Shown one piece after another: positions 17,441 to 29,698 of a stretch of 64,000 nucleotides of DNA. Under the pieces are notes generated by a model. The model was not told where the DNA came from, did no database searches, and worked only from the letters and a program-made list of their open reading frames with translations. Position 1 is the stretch's first letter. Each line of letters begins with the position of its first letter. Source of the stretch: Pseudomonas wenzhouensis (GTDB lineage Bacteria > Pseudomonadota > Gammaproteobacteria > Pseudomonadales > Pseudomonadaceae); NCBI RefSeq assembly GCF_021029445.1, contig NZ_CP072610.1, positions 682,001 through 746,000 of the forward strand, read 5' to 3'. The position numbers were made by a program, and so were the translations under genes.

Positions 17441-19320
17441 TGAGTGTCATGTCCCGTATTCATTTGCTCAGCCCGCGCCTGGCCAACCAGATCGCTGCGG
17501 GCGAGGTGGTCGAGCGTCCGGCTTCGGTCGCCAAGGAGCTGCTGGAAAACAGCCTGGATTCCGGTGCCCGGCGTATCGATGTCGAGGTCGAGCAGGGCGG
17601 CGTCAAGCTGCTCAAGGTGCGCGACGACGGCAGTGGCATCGCCCCGGACGACCTGCCGCTGGCCCTGGCTCGCCATGCCACCAGCAAGATTCGCGAGCTG
17701 GAAGACCTCGAAGCCGTACTCAGCATGGGCTTTCGCGGCGAGGCGCTGGCTTCGATCAGCTCGGTATCGCGCCTGACCCTGACTTCGCGTACCGCCGACG
17801 CCGACCAGGCCTGGCAGGTGGAAACCGAAGGACGCGACATGGCGCCACGGGTGCAGCCAGCTGCGCACCCGGTGGGCACCTCGGTGGAAGTGCGAGATCT
17901 GTTCTTCAACACCCCGGCACGGCGCAAGTTCCTGCGCGCCGAGAAAACCGAATTTGATCACCTGCAGGAAGTGATCAAGCGCCTGGCGCTAGCTCGCTTC
18001 GATGTCGGCTTTCACCTGCGCCATAACGGCAAGACCGTGCTCAGCCTGCACGAGGCGGGTGACGAGATCAGTCGTGCGCGGCGTGTGGCCTCGGTTTGCG
18101 GCCCGGCCTTCCTCGAGCAGGCGCTGCCGATCGAGATCGAGCGCGGTGGTCTGCGCTTGTGGGGCTGGGTTGGCTTGCCTACCTTCTCGCGCAGCCAGGC
18201 GGACCTGCAGTGCTTCTATGTCAACGGCCGCATGGTCCGCGACAAGCTGGTTGCCCATGCGGTGCGCCAGGCCTATCGTGATGTGCTGTTCAACGGCCGT
18301 CACCCGACCTTTGTGCTGTTTCTGGAAATCGACCCGAGCACGGTGGACGTCAACGTTCACCCGACCAAGCACGAAGTGCGCTTCCGTGACAGCCGCATGG
18401 TGCATGACTTCCTTTACGGTACGCTGCATCGGGCCTTGGCCGATGTACGACCGGAAGATCAGGTGGCGGCTCCGGCGGCCATCTCCCCCATGTCGCGTGC
18501 AAGCGGGCTGGCCGCCGGAGAATTTGGCCCGCAGGGCGAAATGGGCCTGGCCGCCAGCGTGCTGGAAACCCCGGTGGCCAATGCGCAGCCGGCCTGGCGT
18601 GGTGCAGGTGCCGGTTATCAGCAGCCGGCCGGCAACCCCGGCGTACCGGCTGCCGAAACGCAGGCCGCCTATCGCGAGTATTTCGCCCCGCTGCCCGCTG
18701 CGTCGCCCGCAGCGCTGCCGCAGGAACAGGGCGACATTCCGCCGCTCGGCTATGCCGTGGCGCAGCTCAAGGGCGTCTACATCCTCGCCGAGAATGCTCA
18801 GGGCATGGTTGTGGTGGACATGCACGCCGCGCATGAGCGCATCACCTACGAGCGCCTGAAGCATGCGATGGCCAGCGAGGGGCTGCGCGGCCAGCCGTTG
18901 CTGGTACCGGAGTCCATCGCTCTCAGTCAGCGTGAAGCCGACTGCGCCGAGGAACATGGCGAGTGGTTCCAGCGTCTGGGCTTCGAATTGCAGCGCCTGG
19001 GAGAGGAAACGCTGGCGATCCGCCAGATTCCGGCGCTGCTCAAGCAGGCCGAAGCGACCCAGTTGGTGCGCGACGTACTGGCCGATCTGCTCGAATATGG
19101 CACCAGCGACCGTATCCAGGCGCACCTCAATGAACTGCTGGCGACCATGGCCTGCCATGGCGCGGTGCGCGCCAACCGGCGCCTAACCATTCCCGAGATG
19201 AACGCCCTGCTGCGTGACATGGAACAGACCGAGCGCAGTGGCCAGTGCAACCATGGGCGACCGACCTGGACGCAATTGAGCATGGATCAGCTCGACAAGC
19301 TGTTCATGCGTGGTCAGTAA
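17440..19320 (+). CDS. mutL: DNA mismatch repair protein MutL
   Basis: Matchmaker ATPase between MutS and downstream repair factors. The N-terminal GHKL ATPase carries [27 protein letters not shown] and [10 protein letters not shown]; the transducer domain contains [11 protein letters not shown]; a variable linker (about 340-430) is followed by the C-terminal dimerisation domain (about 440-626). GTG at 17440 overlaps the amiB stop; an ATG at 17449 is an equally plausible start. The C-terminal domain shows no DQHAxxExxxE metal motif (it reads [14 protein letters not shown] near residue 460, partly resembling it), so I do not claim endonuclease activity. Length is normal. Confidence 0.96.
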   Translation: MSVMSRIHLLSPRLANQIAAGEVVERPASVAKELLENSLDSGARRIDVEVEQGGVKLLKVRDDGSGIAPDDLPLALARHATSKIRELEDLEAVLSMGFRGEALASISSVSRLTLTSRTADADQAWQVETEGRDMAPRVQPAAHPVGTSVEVRDLFFNTPARRKFLRAEKTEFDHLQEVIKRLALARFDVGFHLRHNGKTVLSLHEAGDEISRARRVASVCGPAFLEQALPIEIERGGLRLWGWVGLPTFSRSQADLQCFYVNGRMVRDKLVAHAVRQAYRDVLFNGRHPTFVLFLEIDPSTVDVNVHPTKHEVRFRDSRMVHDFLYGTLHRALADVRPEDQVAAPAAISPMSRASGLAAGEFGPQGEMGLAASVLETPVANAQPAWRGAGAGYQQPAGNPGVPAAETQAAYREYFAPLPAASPAALPQEQGDIPPLGYAVAQLKGVYILAENAQGMVVVDMHAAHERITYERLKHAMASEGLRGQPLLVPESIALSQREADCAEEHGEWFQRLGFELQRLGEETLAIRQIPALLKQAEATQLVRDVLADLLEYGTSDRIQAHLNELLATMACHGAVRANRRLTIPEMNALLRDMEQTERSGQCNHGRPTWTQLSMDQLDKLFMRGQ

Positions 19321-19370
19321 TTGAGCAATGCCCCGCCGAGGGCTCCCGTCTTTGTTGCCGAGTCATATCG

Positions 19371-20342
19371 ATGCCTGCGCTTCCTCCTGCAATCTTCCTG
19401 ATGGGCCCGACTGCCGCCGGCAAGACCGACCTGGCCCTGGAGCTGGCGCGCGTCTTGCCGTGTGACCTGATCAGCGTTGATTCGGCGCTGATCTATCGTG
19501 GCATGGACATCGGCACGGCTAAGCCTGATCGTGCCATTCTCGACGCGTTTCCTCACGCCCTGATCGATATCCGTGATCCTGCTGAGAGCTATTCGGCGGC
19601 GGAGTTTCGCGCCGATGCCCTGGCCGCCATGGCCGAGAGCACGGCGCGTGGCCGTATTCCGCTGTTGGTCGGCGGCACCATGCTCTATTACAAGGCGCTG
19701 CTGGAGGGCCTGGCCGACATGCCCAGTGCCGATCCGGCGATACGCGCCGAGCTGGAAGCGCGCGCACTGGTCGAAGGTTGGGACGCGCTGCACCGTGAGT
19801 TGGCGGAGGTCGATCCGGAGTCCGCGGCGCGCATCCACCCCAACGACCCGCAGCGTCTGACCCGGGCCCTGGAGGTCTATCGCCTGAGCGGCCTGAGCAT
19901 GACCGAGCATCGCCGGCGCCAGGCGGCAGGAAATCCCGATGCGGGCACATCAGGTACCGGGCAATTACCCTATACTGTTGCTCAGCTTGCTATCGCACCA
20001 GCGCAGCGTCAGGTTTTGCATGACCGCATCGCTCAACGATTTCGGGCGATGGTGGAGCAGGGCTTTGTGCAAGAGGTCGAAGCCCTGCGTAGCCGAAGTG
20101 ACTTGCACGCGGGATTGCCGTCTATACGGGCGGTGGGTTATCGCCAGGTATGGGAATACCTCGATGGCGAGCTGTCCCGGGACGATATGGTCGAGCGGGG
20201 CATCATCGCCACTCGCCAGTTGGCCAAGCGGCAGTTCACCTGGCTACGCGGTTGGGAGAACTTGCATTGGCTCGATAGCCTGGCCTGCGACAATCTGTCT
20301 CGCGTCTTGAAATACCTGGAAAGCGTCTCCATATTGAAATGA
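19371..20342 (+). CDS. miaA: tRNA dimethylallyltransferase MiaA
   Basis: Adds a dimethylallyl group from DMAPP to N6 of A37 in tRNAs reading UNN codons. P-loop [36 protein letters not shown] and FPHALIDI are family signatures. Length is 323 aa from ATG 19371 (MPALPPAIF); the open frame upstream overlaps mutL and is not MiaA-like. It precedes hfq, the usual enterobacterial and pseudomonad order. In E. coli, hfq promoters lie within miaA; I did not identify one here. Confidence 0.96.
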   Translation: MPALPPAIFLMGPTAAGKTDLALELARVLPCDLISVDSALIYRGMDIGTAKPDRAILDAFPHALIDIRDPAESYSAAEFRADALAAMAESTARGRIPLLVGGTMLYYKALLEGLADMPSADPAIRAELEARALVEGWDALHRELAEVDPESAARIHPNDPQRLTRALEVYRLSGLSMTEHRRRQAAGNPDAGTSGTGQLPYTVAQLAIAPAQRQVLHDRIAQRFRAMVEQGFVQEVEALRSRSDLHAGLPSIRAVGYRQVWEYLDGELSRDDMVERGIIATRQLAKRQFTWLRGWENLHWLDSLACDNLSRVLKYLESVSILK

Positions 20343-20420
20343 GACCTTGCCGCTGGTCGTCTATCCTTGGGGGTGGGACGGCCTGAAGCCATTGTTTACC
20401 TACTAAAATTATTGAATTGA

Positions 20421-20702
<282 letters not shown>

Positions 20703-20718
20703 CCTATAGGGGGCTGCA

Positions 20719-22020
20719 TTGTTCTTCGAGCGTCATGAGGGCGGTGAGCGGGCCATCCTGGTTCATCTGGAAGGCCAAGACTCCGAGGCGAGCGAAGACC
20801 CCCAGGAGTTCCAGGAATTGGCCATGTCGGCAGGCGCCGACATGGTCGCTTTCTTCAGTGTGCCCAGCAGTCGTCTGACGGCCAAGTTCCTGATCGGCAG
20901 CGGTAAGGTCGAGGAACTGCGCGACCAGGTCAAGGCCGCCGAGGCCGATCTGGTCATCTTCAATCACACCCTGACACCCAGCCAGGAGCGCAATCTTGAG
21001 CGCGCCTTCGAATGCCGTGTGCTCGACCGTACCGGCCTGATCCTCGATATATTCGCTCAGCGCGCGCGTACTCATGAAGGCAAGCTGCAGGTCGAACTGG
21101 CTCAGCTCGACCACATGAGTACGCGCCTGGTGCGCGGCTGGACTCACCTTGAGCGGCAAAAGGGCGGTATCGGTCTGCGTGGCCCGGGTGAAACCCAGCT
21201 GGAAACCGACCGCCGCTTGCTGCGTGTGCGCATCCGGCAGATCAAGCAGAAGTTGGACAAGGTGCGCAGTCAGCGTGAGCAGGCGCGTCGCGGGCGCAGG
21301 CGTGCGGATATTCCATCGGTCTCCCTGGTGGGGTACACCAACGCCGGCAAGTCCACCTTGTTCAATGCCCTGACCACCTCCGAGGTGTATGCGGCCGATC
21401 AACTGTTCGCCACACTCGATCCGACCCTGCGCCGTCTGCAACTCGACGACCTGGGCCCCGTGGTGCTGGCCGATACCGTGGGTTTCATTCGCCATCTGCC
21501 GCACAAGCTGGTCGAGGCTTTCCGCGCTACGCTTGAAGAATCGAGCAATTCCGACCTGCTGCTGCATGTGATCGACGCCCATGAGCCTGAGCGCATGGCC
21601 CAGATCGAGCAGGTGCAGAACGTGCTCCGGGAGATCGGTGCGCACGAATTGCCGATGCTGGAGGTATACAACAAGCTGGATTTGTTGGAAGGTGTCGAGC
21701 CGCAGATCCAGCGTGATGGTGACGGTAAACCGCTTCGCGTGTGGTTGTCGGCGCGAGATGGGCGTGGTCTGGAGCTGTTACGCCAGGCCGTGGCGGAATT
21801 GCTGGGCGAGGATTTGTTCGTTGCCACGCTGCAGTTGTCGCAGCGTCTCGGAAGGCTGCGGGCGCAATTGTTCGCCCTGGGGGCCGTGCAAAGTGAAGTG
21901 CATGATGAGCTGGGCAACAGCCTGCTGTCGGTACGCTTGCCGCGCGTCGAGCTCAATCGCCTGGTGAGTCGTGAAGGTTTGGAGCCTCAGGCCTTTATCG
22001 AGCAACATACTTTGCAATAA
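20719..22020 (+). CDS. hflX: Ribosome-splitting GTPase HflX
   Basis: GTPase that splits stalled 70S ribosomes under stress. An N-terminal HflX domain (about 15-200; RTGLILDIFAQRARTHEGKL) precedes the G domain with G1 VGYTNAGKST, G3 DTVGFI and G4 NKLDLL. The start is TTG at 20719 (MFFERHEGGERAILVHLEG by initiator reading), the usual annotation for Pseudomonas HflX; a gggggc stretch lies upstream. It lies 16 bp after hfq and is co-transcribed. Confidence 0.95.
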   Translation: MFFERHEGGERAILVHLEGQDSEASEDPQEFQELAMSAGADMVAFFSVPSSRLTAKFLIGSGKVEELRDQVKAAEADLVIFNHTLTPSQERNLERAFECRVLDRTGLILDIFAQRARTHEGKLQVELAQLDHMSTRLVRGWTHLERQKGGIGLRGPGETQLETDRRLLRVRIRQIKQKLDKVRSQREQARRGRRRADIPSVSLVGYTNAGKSTLFNALTTSEVYAADQLFATLDPTLRRLQLDDLGPVVLADTVGFIRHLPHKLVEAFRATLEESSNSDLLLHVIDAHEPERMAQIEQVQNVLREIGAHELPMLEVYNKLDLLEGVEPQIQRDGDGKPLRVWLSARDGRGLELLRQAVAELLGEDLFVATLQLSQRLGRLRAQLFALGAVQSEVHDELGNSLLSVRLPRVELNRLVSREGLEPQAFIEQHTLQ

Positions 22021-22072
22021 AGCCTGGGGCGGCGGCTTTGCTGTCACCGTGGGGCTTTGGGTAGCATTAGCC

Positions 22073-22091
22073 GGCGCGCCGTGGGCGCGCC
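22073..22091 (+). other. Strong hairpin between hflX and hflK
   Basis: GGCGCGCC at 22073-22080, loop GTG, GGCGCGCC at 22084-22091. It is followed by TTCGCTTT rather than a clean T-run, so it may be a processing or attenuation stem rather than a full terminator. The 97-bp gap also contains the hflK ribosome-binding site. Confidence 0.45.
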
Positions 22092-22117
22092 TTCGCTTTA
22101 TCAGTACGGAGAACGCT

Positions 22118-23287
22118 ATGGCTTGGAATGAGCCGGGTGGCAACTCGAACAATCAAGACCCTTGGGGCGGCCGCAAAGGCGGTGGCCGGCAGGGCCCGCC
22201 GGATCTCGACGAGGCGTTTCGCAAGCTGCAGGAAAGCCTCAATGGCATTTTCGGTGGCGGCAAGAAGCGCGGCGATGACGACTCCGGGCGCAGCGGTAGC
22301 GGCGGTGGCTTCGGTCTGCTGTTCGTAGGCCTCGGCCTGTTGGCGGCGGTCTGGCTGTACAGCGCGATCTATGTGGTGGACGAGCAGGAGCAGGCTGTCG
22401 TGCTGCGCTTCGGCAAGTACCATGAGACCGTCGGTCCTGGCCTGAACATCTACTTCCCGCCGATCGATCGCAAGTTCCAGGAAAACGTCACCCGTGAGCG
22501 CGCCTACAGCAAGCAGGGCGCCATGCTGACCGAAGACGAGAACATCATCGAGGTACCGCTGACCGTGCAGTACCGCGTCAGCAACCTGCAGGACTTCGTG
22601 CTCAACGTCGACCAGCCGGAAGTCAGCCTGCAGCACGCCACCGACAGCGCCGTGCGCCATGTCGTGGGCTCCACCGAGATGGATCAGGTGCTGACCGAGG
22701 GCCGTGAACTGATGGCGACCGAGGTGCGTGAGCGTCTGCAGCGCTTCCTCGACAACTATCGCACCGGTATCACCATCACTCAGGTGAACATCCAGAGCGC
22801 TGCTGCGCCGCGTGAAGTTCAGGAAGCCTTCGATGACGTGATTCGCGCCCGTGAAGACGAGCAGCGTGAGAAGAACCAGGCCGAGTCCTACGCCAACGGC
22901 GTAATCCCGGAAGCCCGTGGTCAGGCCCAGCGTATGCTGGAAGAGGCCAATGGTTACCGTGATGAAGTCATTGCGCGTGCCCGAGGCGAGGCCGACCGCT
23001 TCACCAAGCTGGTGGCCGAGTACCGCAAGGCACCCGAGATCACTCGCGAGCGTCTGTATATCGACACCATGCAGGAAGTCATGAGCAACACCAGCAAGGT
23101 TCTGGTCACCGGCGACAAGGGGCAGAACAACCTGCTCTATCTGCCGCTGGACAAGATGATCGACAGCCGTGGCGGTGCTTCTTCCTCCAGTTCTGCCAAC
23201 AGCAGCAACACGACAACGCGTGATCCAGCGGTGCCGCTGAGCAGCGATCTGTCGCAGCGTAACCTGCGTACCCGGGAGGGCCGTTGA
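22118..23287 (+). CDS. hflK: FtsH protease modulator HflK
   Basis: Membrane SPFH/stomatin-type protein that with HflC forms a cage around FtsH. A Gly/Arg-rich cytoplasmic N-terminus (residues 1-60) precedes one membrane helix (about 65-85, FGLLFVGLGLLAAVWLY) and the periplasmic SPFH domain, with a long coiled coil (EEANGYRDEVIARARGEADR) after it. Length is 389 aa. The start is at ATG 22118 (MAWNEPGG). The TGA stop overlaps the hflC ATG, so the two are translationally coupled. Confidence 0.95.
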   Translation: MAWNEPGGNSNNQDPWGGRKGGGRQGPPDLDEAFRKLQESLNGIFGGGKKRGDDDSGRSGSGGGFGLLFVGLGLLAAVWLYSAIYVVDEQEQAVVLRFGKYHETVGPGLNIYFPPIDRKFQENVTRERAYSKQGAMLTEDENIIEVPLTVQYRVSNLQDFVLNVDQPEVSLQHATDSAVRHVVGSTEMDQVLTEGRELMATEVRERLQRFLDNYRTGITITQVNIQSAAAPREVQEAFDDVIRAREDEQREKNQAESYANGVIPEARGQAQRMLEEANGYRDEVIARARGEADRFTKLVAEYRKAPEITRERLYIDTMQEVMSNTSKVLVTGDKGQNNLLYLPLDKMIDSRGGASSSSSANSSNTTTRDPAVPLSSDLSQRNLRTREGR

Positions 23288-24156
23288 TGAGCAACAAGTC
23301 CCTGATCGGCCTGATCGTGGCCGTGGTTCTGGCCCTGGTGGCATGGAATAGCTTCTATATCGTGGCGCAGACTGAGCGTGCGGTGCTGTTGCAGTTCGGG
23401 CGAGTGGTTCAGCCTGATGTGCAACCCGGTCTGCATGTGAAGATTCCTTACGTCAACCAGGTGCGTATTTTCGATGGGCGTCTGCTGACACTGGATTCGA
23501 CCTCGTCGCGCTTCCTGACGCTGGAGAAGAAGGCGCTCATGGTCGACGCCTATGCCAAATGGCGGGTAAAGGATGCCGAGCGCTTCTATCAGGCTACCTC
23601 CGGCATGAAGCAGGTTGCCGACGAGCGTCTGGCGCGTCGACTGGAAGCTTCGCTGCGTGACCAGTTCGGTAAGCGTACGCTGCATGAGTCGGTATCCGGT
23701 GAGCGTGATGCGCTGATGGCCGACGTGACCGCGACCCTCAACCGCGCCGCCGAGCGTGAGTTGGGTATCGAAGTGGTTGACGTTCGGGTCAAGGCCATCG
23801 ACCTGCCGCGTGAAGTCAACCGCAGTGTATTCGAGCGGATGAGCACCGAGCGTGAGCGTGAAGCGCGCGAACACCGTGCCAAGGGTCGCGAGCTGGCCGA
23901 GGGTATTCGTGCCGACGCTGATCGTCAGCGCCGCGTACTGCTGGCAGAGGCCTATCGCGAGGCTGAAGAGCTGCGCGGTGATGGTGACGCACAGGCTGCT
24001 GCGATCTATGCCAATGCCTTCGGTCAAGACCAGGAGTTCTACTCCTTCTACCGTAGCTTGCAGGCGTACCGCGAAAGCTTCGCCGACAAGCGTGATGTGC
24101 TGGTGTTGGATCCGGGCAGTGACTTCTTCCGTTATCTGGAGAACTCAAAGCCTTGA
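23287..24156 (+). CDS. hflC: FtsH protease modulator HflC
   Basis: Partner of HflK in the FtsH-associated SPFH complex. A single N-terminal membrane helix (SLIGLIVAVVLALVAWNSFY) is followed by the SPFH domain and a Glu/Arg-rich coiled coil (about 175-240, STEREREAREHRAKGREL). It is 289 aa from ATG 23287; an in-frame TTG directly before it is less likely. It ends the hfq-hflX-hflK-hflC group and is followed by an inverted repeat and an intrinsic terminator. Confidence 0.95.
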   Translation: MSNKSLIGLIVAVVLALVAWNSFYIVAQTERAVLLQFGRVVQPDVQPGLHVKIPYVNQVRIFDGRLLTLDSTSSRFLTLEKKALMVDAYAKWRVKDAERFYQATSGMKQVADERLARRLEASLRDQFGKRTLHESVSGERDALMADVTATLNRAAERELGIEVVDVRVKAIDLPREVNRSVFERMSTEREREAREHRAKGRELAEGIRADADRQRRVLLAEAYREAEELRGDGDAQAAAIYANAFGQDQEFYSFYRSLQAYRESFADKRDVLVLDPGSDFFRYLENSKP

Positions 24157-24180
24157 AAAAGTGGCTTCAGGCTGCACGCT

Positions 24181-24225
24181 ACAGGCCTCAGGCGAACATC
24201 TGTTTGCCTGTCGCCTGAAGCCTGT
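24181..24225. repeat. 15-bp intergenic inverted repeat after hflC
   Basis: ACAGGCCTCAGGCGA at 24181-24195 and TCGCCTGAAGCCTGT at 24211-24225, one mismatch, separated by 15 bp. The flanking GCTGCACGCT and GGCTTGTCGC resemble the degenerate AGCTTGAAGCTTGC-type intergenic repeats seen in several pseudomonads. It sits 24 bp after the hflC stop and upstream of a separate terminator. Confidence 0.6.
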
Positions 24226-24257
24226 GGCTTGTCGCCCTGACCGTGTTATCATGCGGC

Positions 24258-24281
24258 AGCCGGGGAAATCCCGGCTTTTTT
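24258..24281 (+). terminator. Intrinsic terminator after hflC
   Basis: Stem AGCCGGG (24258-24264), loop GAAAT, CCCGGCT (24270-24276), then a run of six T. Oriented to end the nnrD-hflC transcription unit. Confidence 0.85.
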
Positions 24282-24296
24282 GCGTCTGTGGGAATC

Positions 24297-24482
24297 ATGT
24301 GGCAGGAACTCGGCATCGCACTGTGTCTGGTATTGGTGCTGGAAGGCATCCTGCCCTTCCTCTATCCGCGCCATTGGCGCGGAGCGGTCATGCAGGCAGC
24401 GCGTCTGTCCGACCGCCGACTGCGTCTTATGGGGCTGGCCAGCATGCTGCTGGGTACGGCCCTTCTATATCTGCTTCACTGA
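24297..24482 (+). CDS. DUF2065 small membrane protein (YjeT-like)
   Basis: A 61-residue protein of two predicted membrane helices (about 5-22, [18 protein letters not shown], and about 42-60, [19 protein letters not shown]) joined by a short basic loop with YPRHWR. This matches the DUF2065/YjeT family found between hflC and hisZ or purA in gammaproteobacteria. Function is unknown. The start is at ATG 24297; it begins only 15 bp after the terminator T-run, so it may depend on read-through or on a promoter within the hairpin region. It ends 37 bp before hisZ. Confidence 0.85.
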   Translation: MWQELGIALCLVLVLEGILPFLYPRHWRGAVMQAARLSDRRLRLMGLASMLLGTALLYLLH

Positions 24483-24519
24483 AGGCTTGTGCCGCCCGGA
24501 TCGAGAGGGGAATGGCGAA

Positions 24520-27059
<2,540 letters not shown>

Positions 27060-27084
27060 TGGGGCGCTGCTGACGCGTCACGAG

Positions 27085-27106
27085 AGCCGCCTTCGGGCGG
27101 CTTTTT
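27085..27106 (+). terminator. Intrinsic terminator after purA
   Basis: AGCCGCC, loop TTCG, GGCGGCT, TTTTT: a UUCG tetraloop terminator 25 bp past the purA stop. Confidence 0.92.
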
Positions 27107-27159
27107 CGTGGGCGCTGACGGAGCGGTTCCAGTGTTTCGGGCATGTGCTTTGCTTGTAT

Positions 27160-27186
27160 TAAACAAATCCCGGAAGTCGCCGTTAT
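27160..27186 (+). promoter_or_regulatory. FliA (sigma28)-type promoter of the chemoreceptor gene
   Basis: TAAA at 27160-27163, exactly 15 bp, then GCCGTTAT at 27179-27186 (consensus GCCGATAA). The expected start of transcription near 27194 gives a leader of about 23 nt before the GTG at 27217. Chemoreceptor genes are classic members of the FliA class. Confidence 0.6.
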
Positions 27187-27216
27187 AGTCGTTACGGTCG
27201 TTGAGGAGTGTCGCCA

Positions 27217-29151
27217 GTGTTTGCCATCGTGTCCATGTTGCGTAGTCGTTTGCTGCGCCCGGTTTTCGTCGCGCTTGGTCTGGCCATGCTGGTGCAGGTC
27301 GGTTTGGCGGTTTGGCTGATGCGTGCCTCGGTCGATGGCATGGTCGAAGACCTGGTGCAGCGCCTGGGAGGCGAGAGTCGCCGTCTTGGCGAGGAATTGA
27401 GCCTGGCTGAGCGTGAGATGACCCAGGGCCTGGCGGCGTTGTCGAGCAGTACGCGGTCGCGCCTGGGGGAGGGGCTTTCCAGTCAGCTGAAGGACGAGCA
27501 GGCGCAGCTGCGGGTGGTGCTGGAAAACAACCTGAAGCAGTCTGGTCAGGCGCTGGCGCAGTTGCTGGCCGGGGTTGCACCGAAGTCGATCTGGGATCTG
27601 GACATTCCGGCGCTCACCTCGCTCACGCGCATTGCCCAGCAGGATCCGGCGGTGTTGTTCGCCATCATCTATGACGCCGAAGGCAAGCGCCTGACCCGCA
27701 ATTTCAATCGCAGCAATGCGCAGGTACGTGAGCTGGTCGCTGCTGGTCAGGGTGACTCGCCATTGGAAAAACTGGTCGATGCAGCCTCGCGTGATCCGCG
27801 CGTATACGTGGTCGAGGCGCAAATCAGCCCGATGGGGGCGTCGATCGGCAAGGTGCAGATGGGTTTGTCGCTGGATGTGGTGGAGAAGGAGCTGGCAGCG
27901 CTGGATGGCCGTTTTGCCACATTGGTCGAAGGGGCGGGTGTGCTGGTCGACAGCAGCCTGGCCGGTGCCTCCGAAGAAGCCGCTGGTGCGCTGCGTGAGC
28001 GTCTGCAGTCGGCCGAGCGCTATACCCAGGAAATGGCCCGTAACGGTGGCGAGTCGGTGCGTGTAGCGGCTGATTCGCTGCGGTGGAACATTGCCATGGG
28101 GCTGTTGGTCGTGGGGGCGTTGGCAATGCTGGTGGTCGCCCTTGTGTTGGGATGGCGGGTGCTCAGCCGGCTGCGTTTGCTCAGTGCCGCGCTCAACGAC
28201 CTGGCAGCGGGTGAGGGGGATCTGACGCGACGCGTCAGTATCGACAGCCGTGATGAAGTCGGCGAGATGGCGGATGCGGTCAATCGTTTCATCGCCAAGC
28301 TGCAGCCCATCGTGCGTGAGTCCGGTGAAGTGGCGCTGCGCACCGGTGAGCAGATCCGCAGCCTGACTCAGCGTGGCGTTGCGGCCGAGGCCGCAGCCGG
28401 TCGTCAGCGCGATGAGGTGGCGGGCAGTCTGCAGGCGTTGGAGCAGATGGCCGATGAGGCGCAGGCAGAAAGCCAGGCCATGCAGGAGGCGCTGCAGCGT
28501 GTCGATACCATCCGTCAGGCCGCGCACGAAAATGCGGCGATTGCTCAGCGTCTGTCCGCGCTGATCGAAGGTCTGGTGGCTCGGGTGGCTGATGGTTCGG
28601 CGGTGATCGAGCGGCTGGCCAAGCAGAGCGAGCAGATCGAAGTGGTGCTGACGGTGATTCAGTCCATCGCCGAGCAGACCAACCTGCTCGCGCTCAATGC
28701 GGCCATCGAGGCGGCGCGCGCGGGCGAGAGTGGGCGTGGCTTCGCCGTGGTGGCCGACGAGGTGCGGGCGCTGGCAAGCAAGACCCAGCAGTCCACGGGC
28801 GATATCCAGACGCATATCGCGGCATTGCAGCGTGGCGCGCAGGAGGCGGTTGCTGCCATCGCTCAGGCAGGTGCGCAGGGCAGCGAGGGGTTGGAGGTGC
28901 TGCGTGACAGTGCGCGCCTGCAGCAGTCGGTGCAGCAATCGGTGGATGATGTGCACGGCGCCATCAATGCGGCGACTCAGGCGGCGGCGCATCAGGCAGA
29001 AGGTGCAGGCGCTGTGCGTGGGCGTGTCGAGATCATTCATGCCGAGGCGCAGCATGCGGCGGAGGCGGTGGCGGCGATTGCCGGCAATGCGCGCGCGCTG
29101 GACGAACTGGCGGCGCAGCTCAAGGCCAGCCTGGGTCAGTTCAAGGTGTAG
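27217..29151 (+). CDS. Methyl-accepting chemotaxis protein
   Basis: Inner-membrane chemoreceptor signalling to CheA/CheW. TM1 lies at about residues 11-31 ([20 protein letters not shown]), a periplasmic sensor of about 250 residues follows, then TM2 near 286-310, a HAMP domain, and the cytoplasmic signalling coiled coil with the conserved hairpin tip [18 protein letters not shown] near residues 485-502. Ligand unknown; the sensor looks helical at its start and then mixed (possibly CACHE-like; not certain). GTG 27217 is preferred because GAGGAG precedes it by 8 nt; GTG 27208 and ATG 27235 are alternatives. It is not in this position in P. aeruginosa PAO1 as I recall it. Confidence 0.9.
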   Translation: MFAIVSMLRSRLLRPVFVALGLAMLVQVGLAVWLMRASVDGMVEDLVQRLGGESRRLGEELSLAEREMTQGLAALSSSTRSRLGEGLSSQLKDEQAQLRVVLENNLKQSGQALAQLLAGVAPKSIWDLDIPALTSLTRIAQQDPAVLFAIIYDAEGKRLTRNFNRSNAQVRELVAAGQGDSPLEKLVDAASRDPRVYVVEAQISPMGASIGKVQMGLSLDVVEKELAALDGRFATLVEGAGVLVDSSLAGASEEAAGALRERLQSAERYTQEMARNGGESVRVAADSLRWNIAMGLLVVGALAMLVVALVLGWRVLSRLRLLSAALNDLAAGEGDLTRRVSIDSRDEVGEMADAVNRFIAKLQPIVRESGEVALRTGEQIRSLTQRGVAAEAAAGRQRDEVAGSLQALEQMADEAQAESQAMQEALQRVDTIRQAAHENAAIAQRLSALIEGLVARVADGSAVIERLAKQSEQIEVVLTVIQSIAEQTNLLALNAAIEAARAGESGRGFAVVADEVRALASKTQQSTGDIQTHIAALQRGAQEAVAAIAQAGAQGSEGLEVLRDSARLQQSVQQSVDDVHGAINAATQAAAHQAEGAGAVRGRVEIIHAEAQHAAEAVAAIAGNARALDELAAQLKASLGQFKV

Positions 29152-29198
29152 GGTGCGCTGGGCGCACCTTGCGTGCGGGCCACTTTTGCGCAGGCAAT

Positions 29199-29228
29199 AA
29201 AAAACCGAGTCATAAGACTCGGTTTTTT
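29199..29228. terminator. Bidirectional terminator between mcp and the tRNA-Leu genes
   Basis: AAAAAACCGAGTC (29199-29211), loop ATAA, GACTCGGTTTTTT (29216-29228): a perfect stem flanked by A and T runs. It serves the chemoreceptor gene from the left and the tRNA genes from the right. Confidence 0.9.
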
Positions 29229-29234
29229 GAATTT

Positions 29235-29321
29235 TGGTGCCCAGGAGAAGACTCGAACTTCCACGGCCGTTAAGCCACTGATACCTGAAACCAGCGCGTC
29301 TACCAATTCCGCCACCTGGGC
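29235..29321 (-). tRNA. tRNA-Leu(CAG), copy 2 of the transcript
   Basis: 87-nt class II tRNA with encoded CCA. Acceptor GCCCAGG pairs with CCTGGGC; the anticodon stem CTGGT/ATCAG closes loop TTCAGGT with anticodon CAG; the long variable arm and GTTCGAGTC T-arm are present. It is identical to the gene at 29405-29491 and probably lies on the same transcript. Confidence 0.96.
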
Positions 29322-29404
29322 ACTGCAGCAATGTTCGTCGTTACCGACACGGAGCGTTGCATCCGTTATTTGCAAAATGGCTTATCAGACCATTTCACGA
29401 AATT

Positions 29405-29491
29405 TGGTGCCCAGGAGAAGACTCGAACTTCCACGGCCGTTAAGCCACTGATACCTGAAACCAGCGCGTCTACCAATTCCGCCACCTGGGC
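29405..29491 (-). tRNA. tRNA-Leu(CAG), copy 1 of the transcript
   Basis: Same 87-nt sequence as the gene at 29235-29321, promoter-proximal. CUG is the main leucine codon in GC-rich Pseudomonas genes, so a duplicated CAG-anticodon tRNA is consistent with codon demand. Confidence 0.96.
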
Positions 29492-29554
29492 ACTGAAACT
29501 GATGAATCATCATCTGCTTCGTGTTACAACGTCCGCTCGACGCTGTGGGCGCGA

Positions 29555-29583
29555 ACTATACGGGCGGGCATTTACCTTGTAAA
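29555..29583 (-). promoter_or_regulatory. Sigma70 promoter of the tRNA-Leu pair
   Basis: On the minus strand TTTACA, 17 bp, TATAGT, followed by a GC-rich discriminator (TCGCGCCC) typical of stringently controlled stable-RNA promoters. Start of transcription would be near 29548, about 57 nt before the first tRNA. Confidence 0.75.
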
Positions 29584-29698
29584 CCCCTGACCGCAAAAAA
29601 ATTATTGTCGCCGGAAAAGCTGCCGCGAATGACGTTTTCGCGCTTCAATAGGCAGATGGCATACACCTTTATACATAAGCATAGGTAATCCTTCCTAC

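Noticed and set aside
29136..29582. Open frames over the two tRNA-Leu genes containing a repeated EKTRTSTAVKPLIPETSAST peptide
   Set aside because: They are translations of the tRNA genes themselves; the repeat is the duplicated tRNA.
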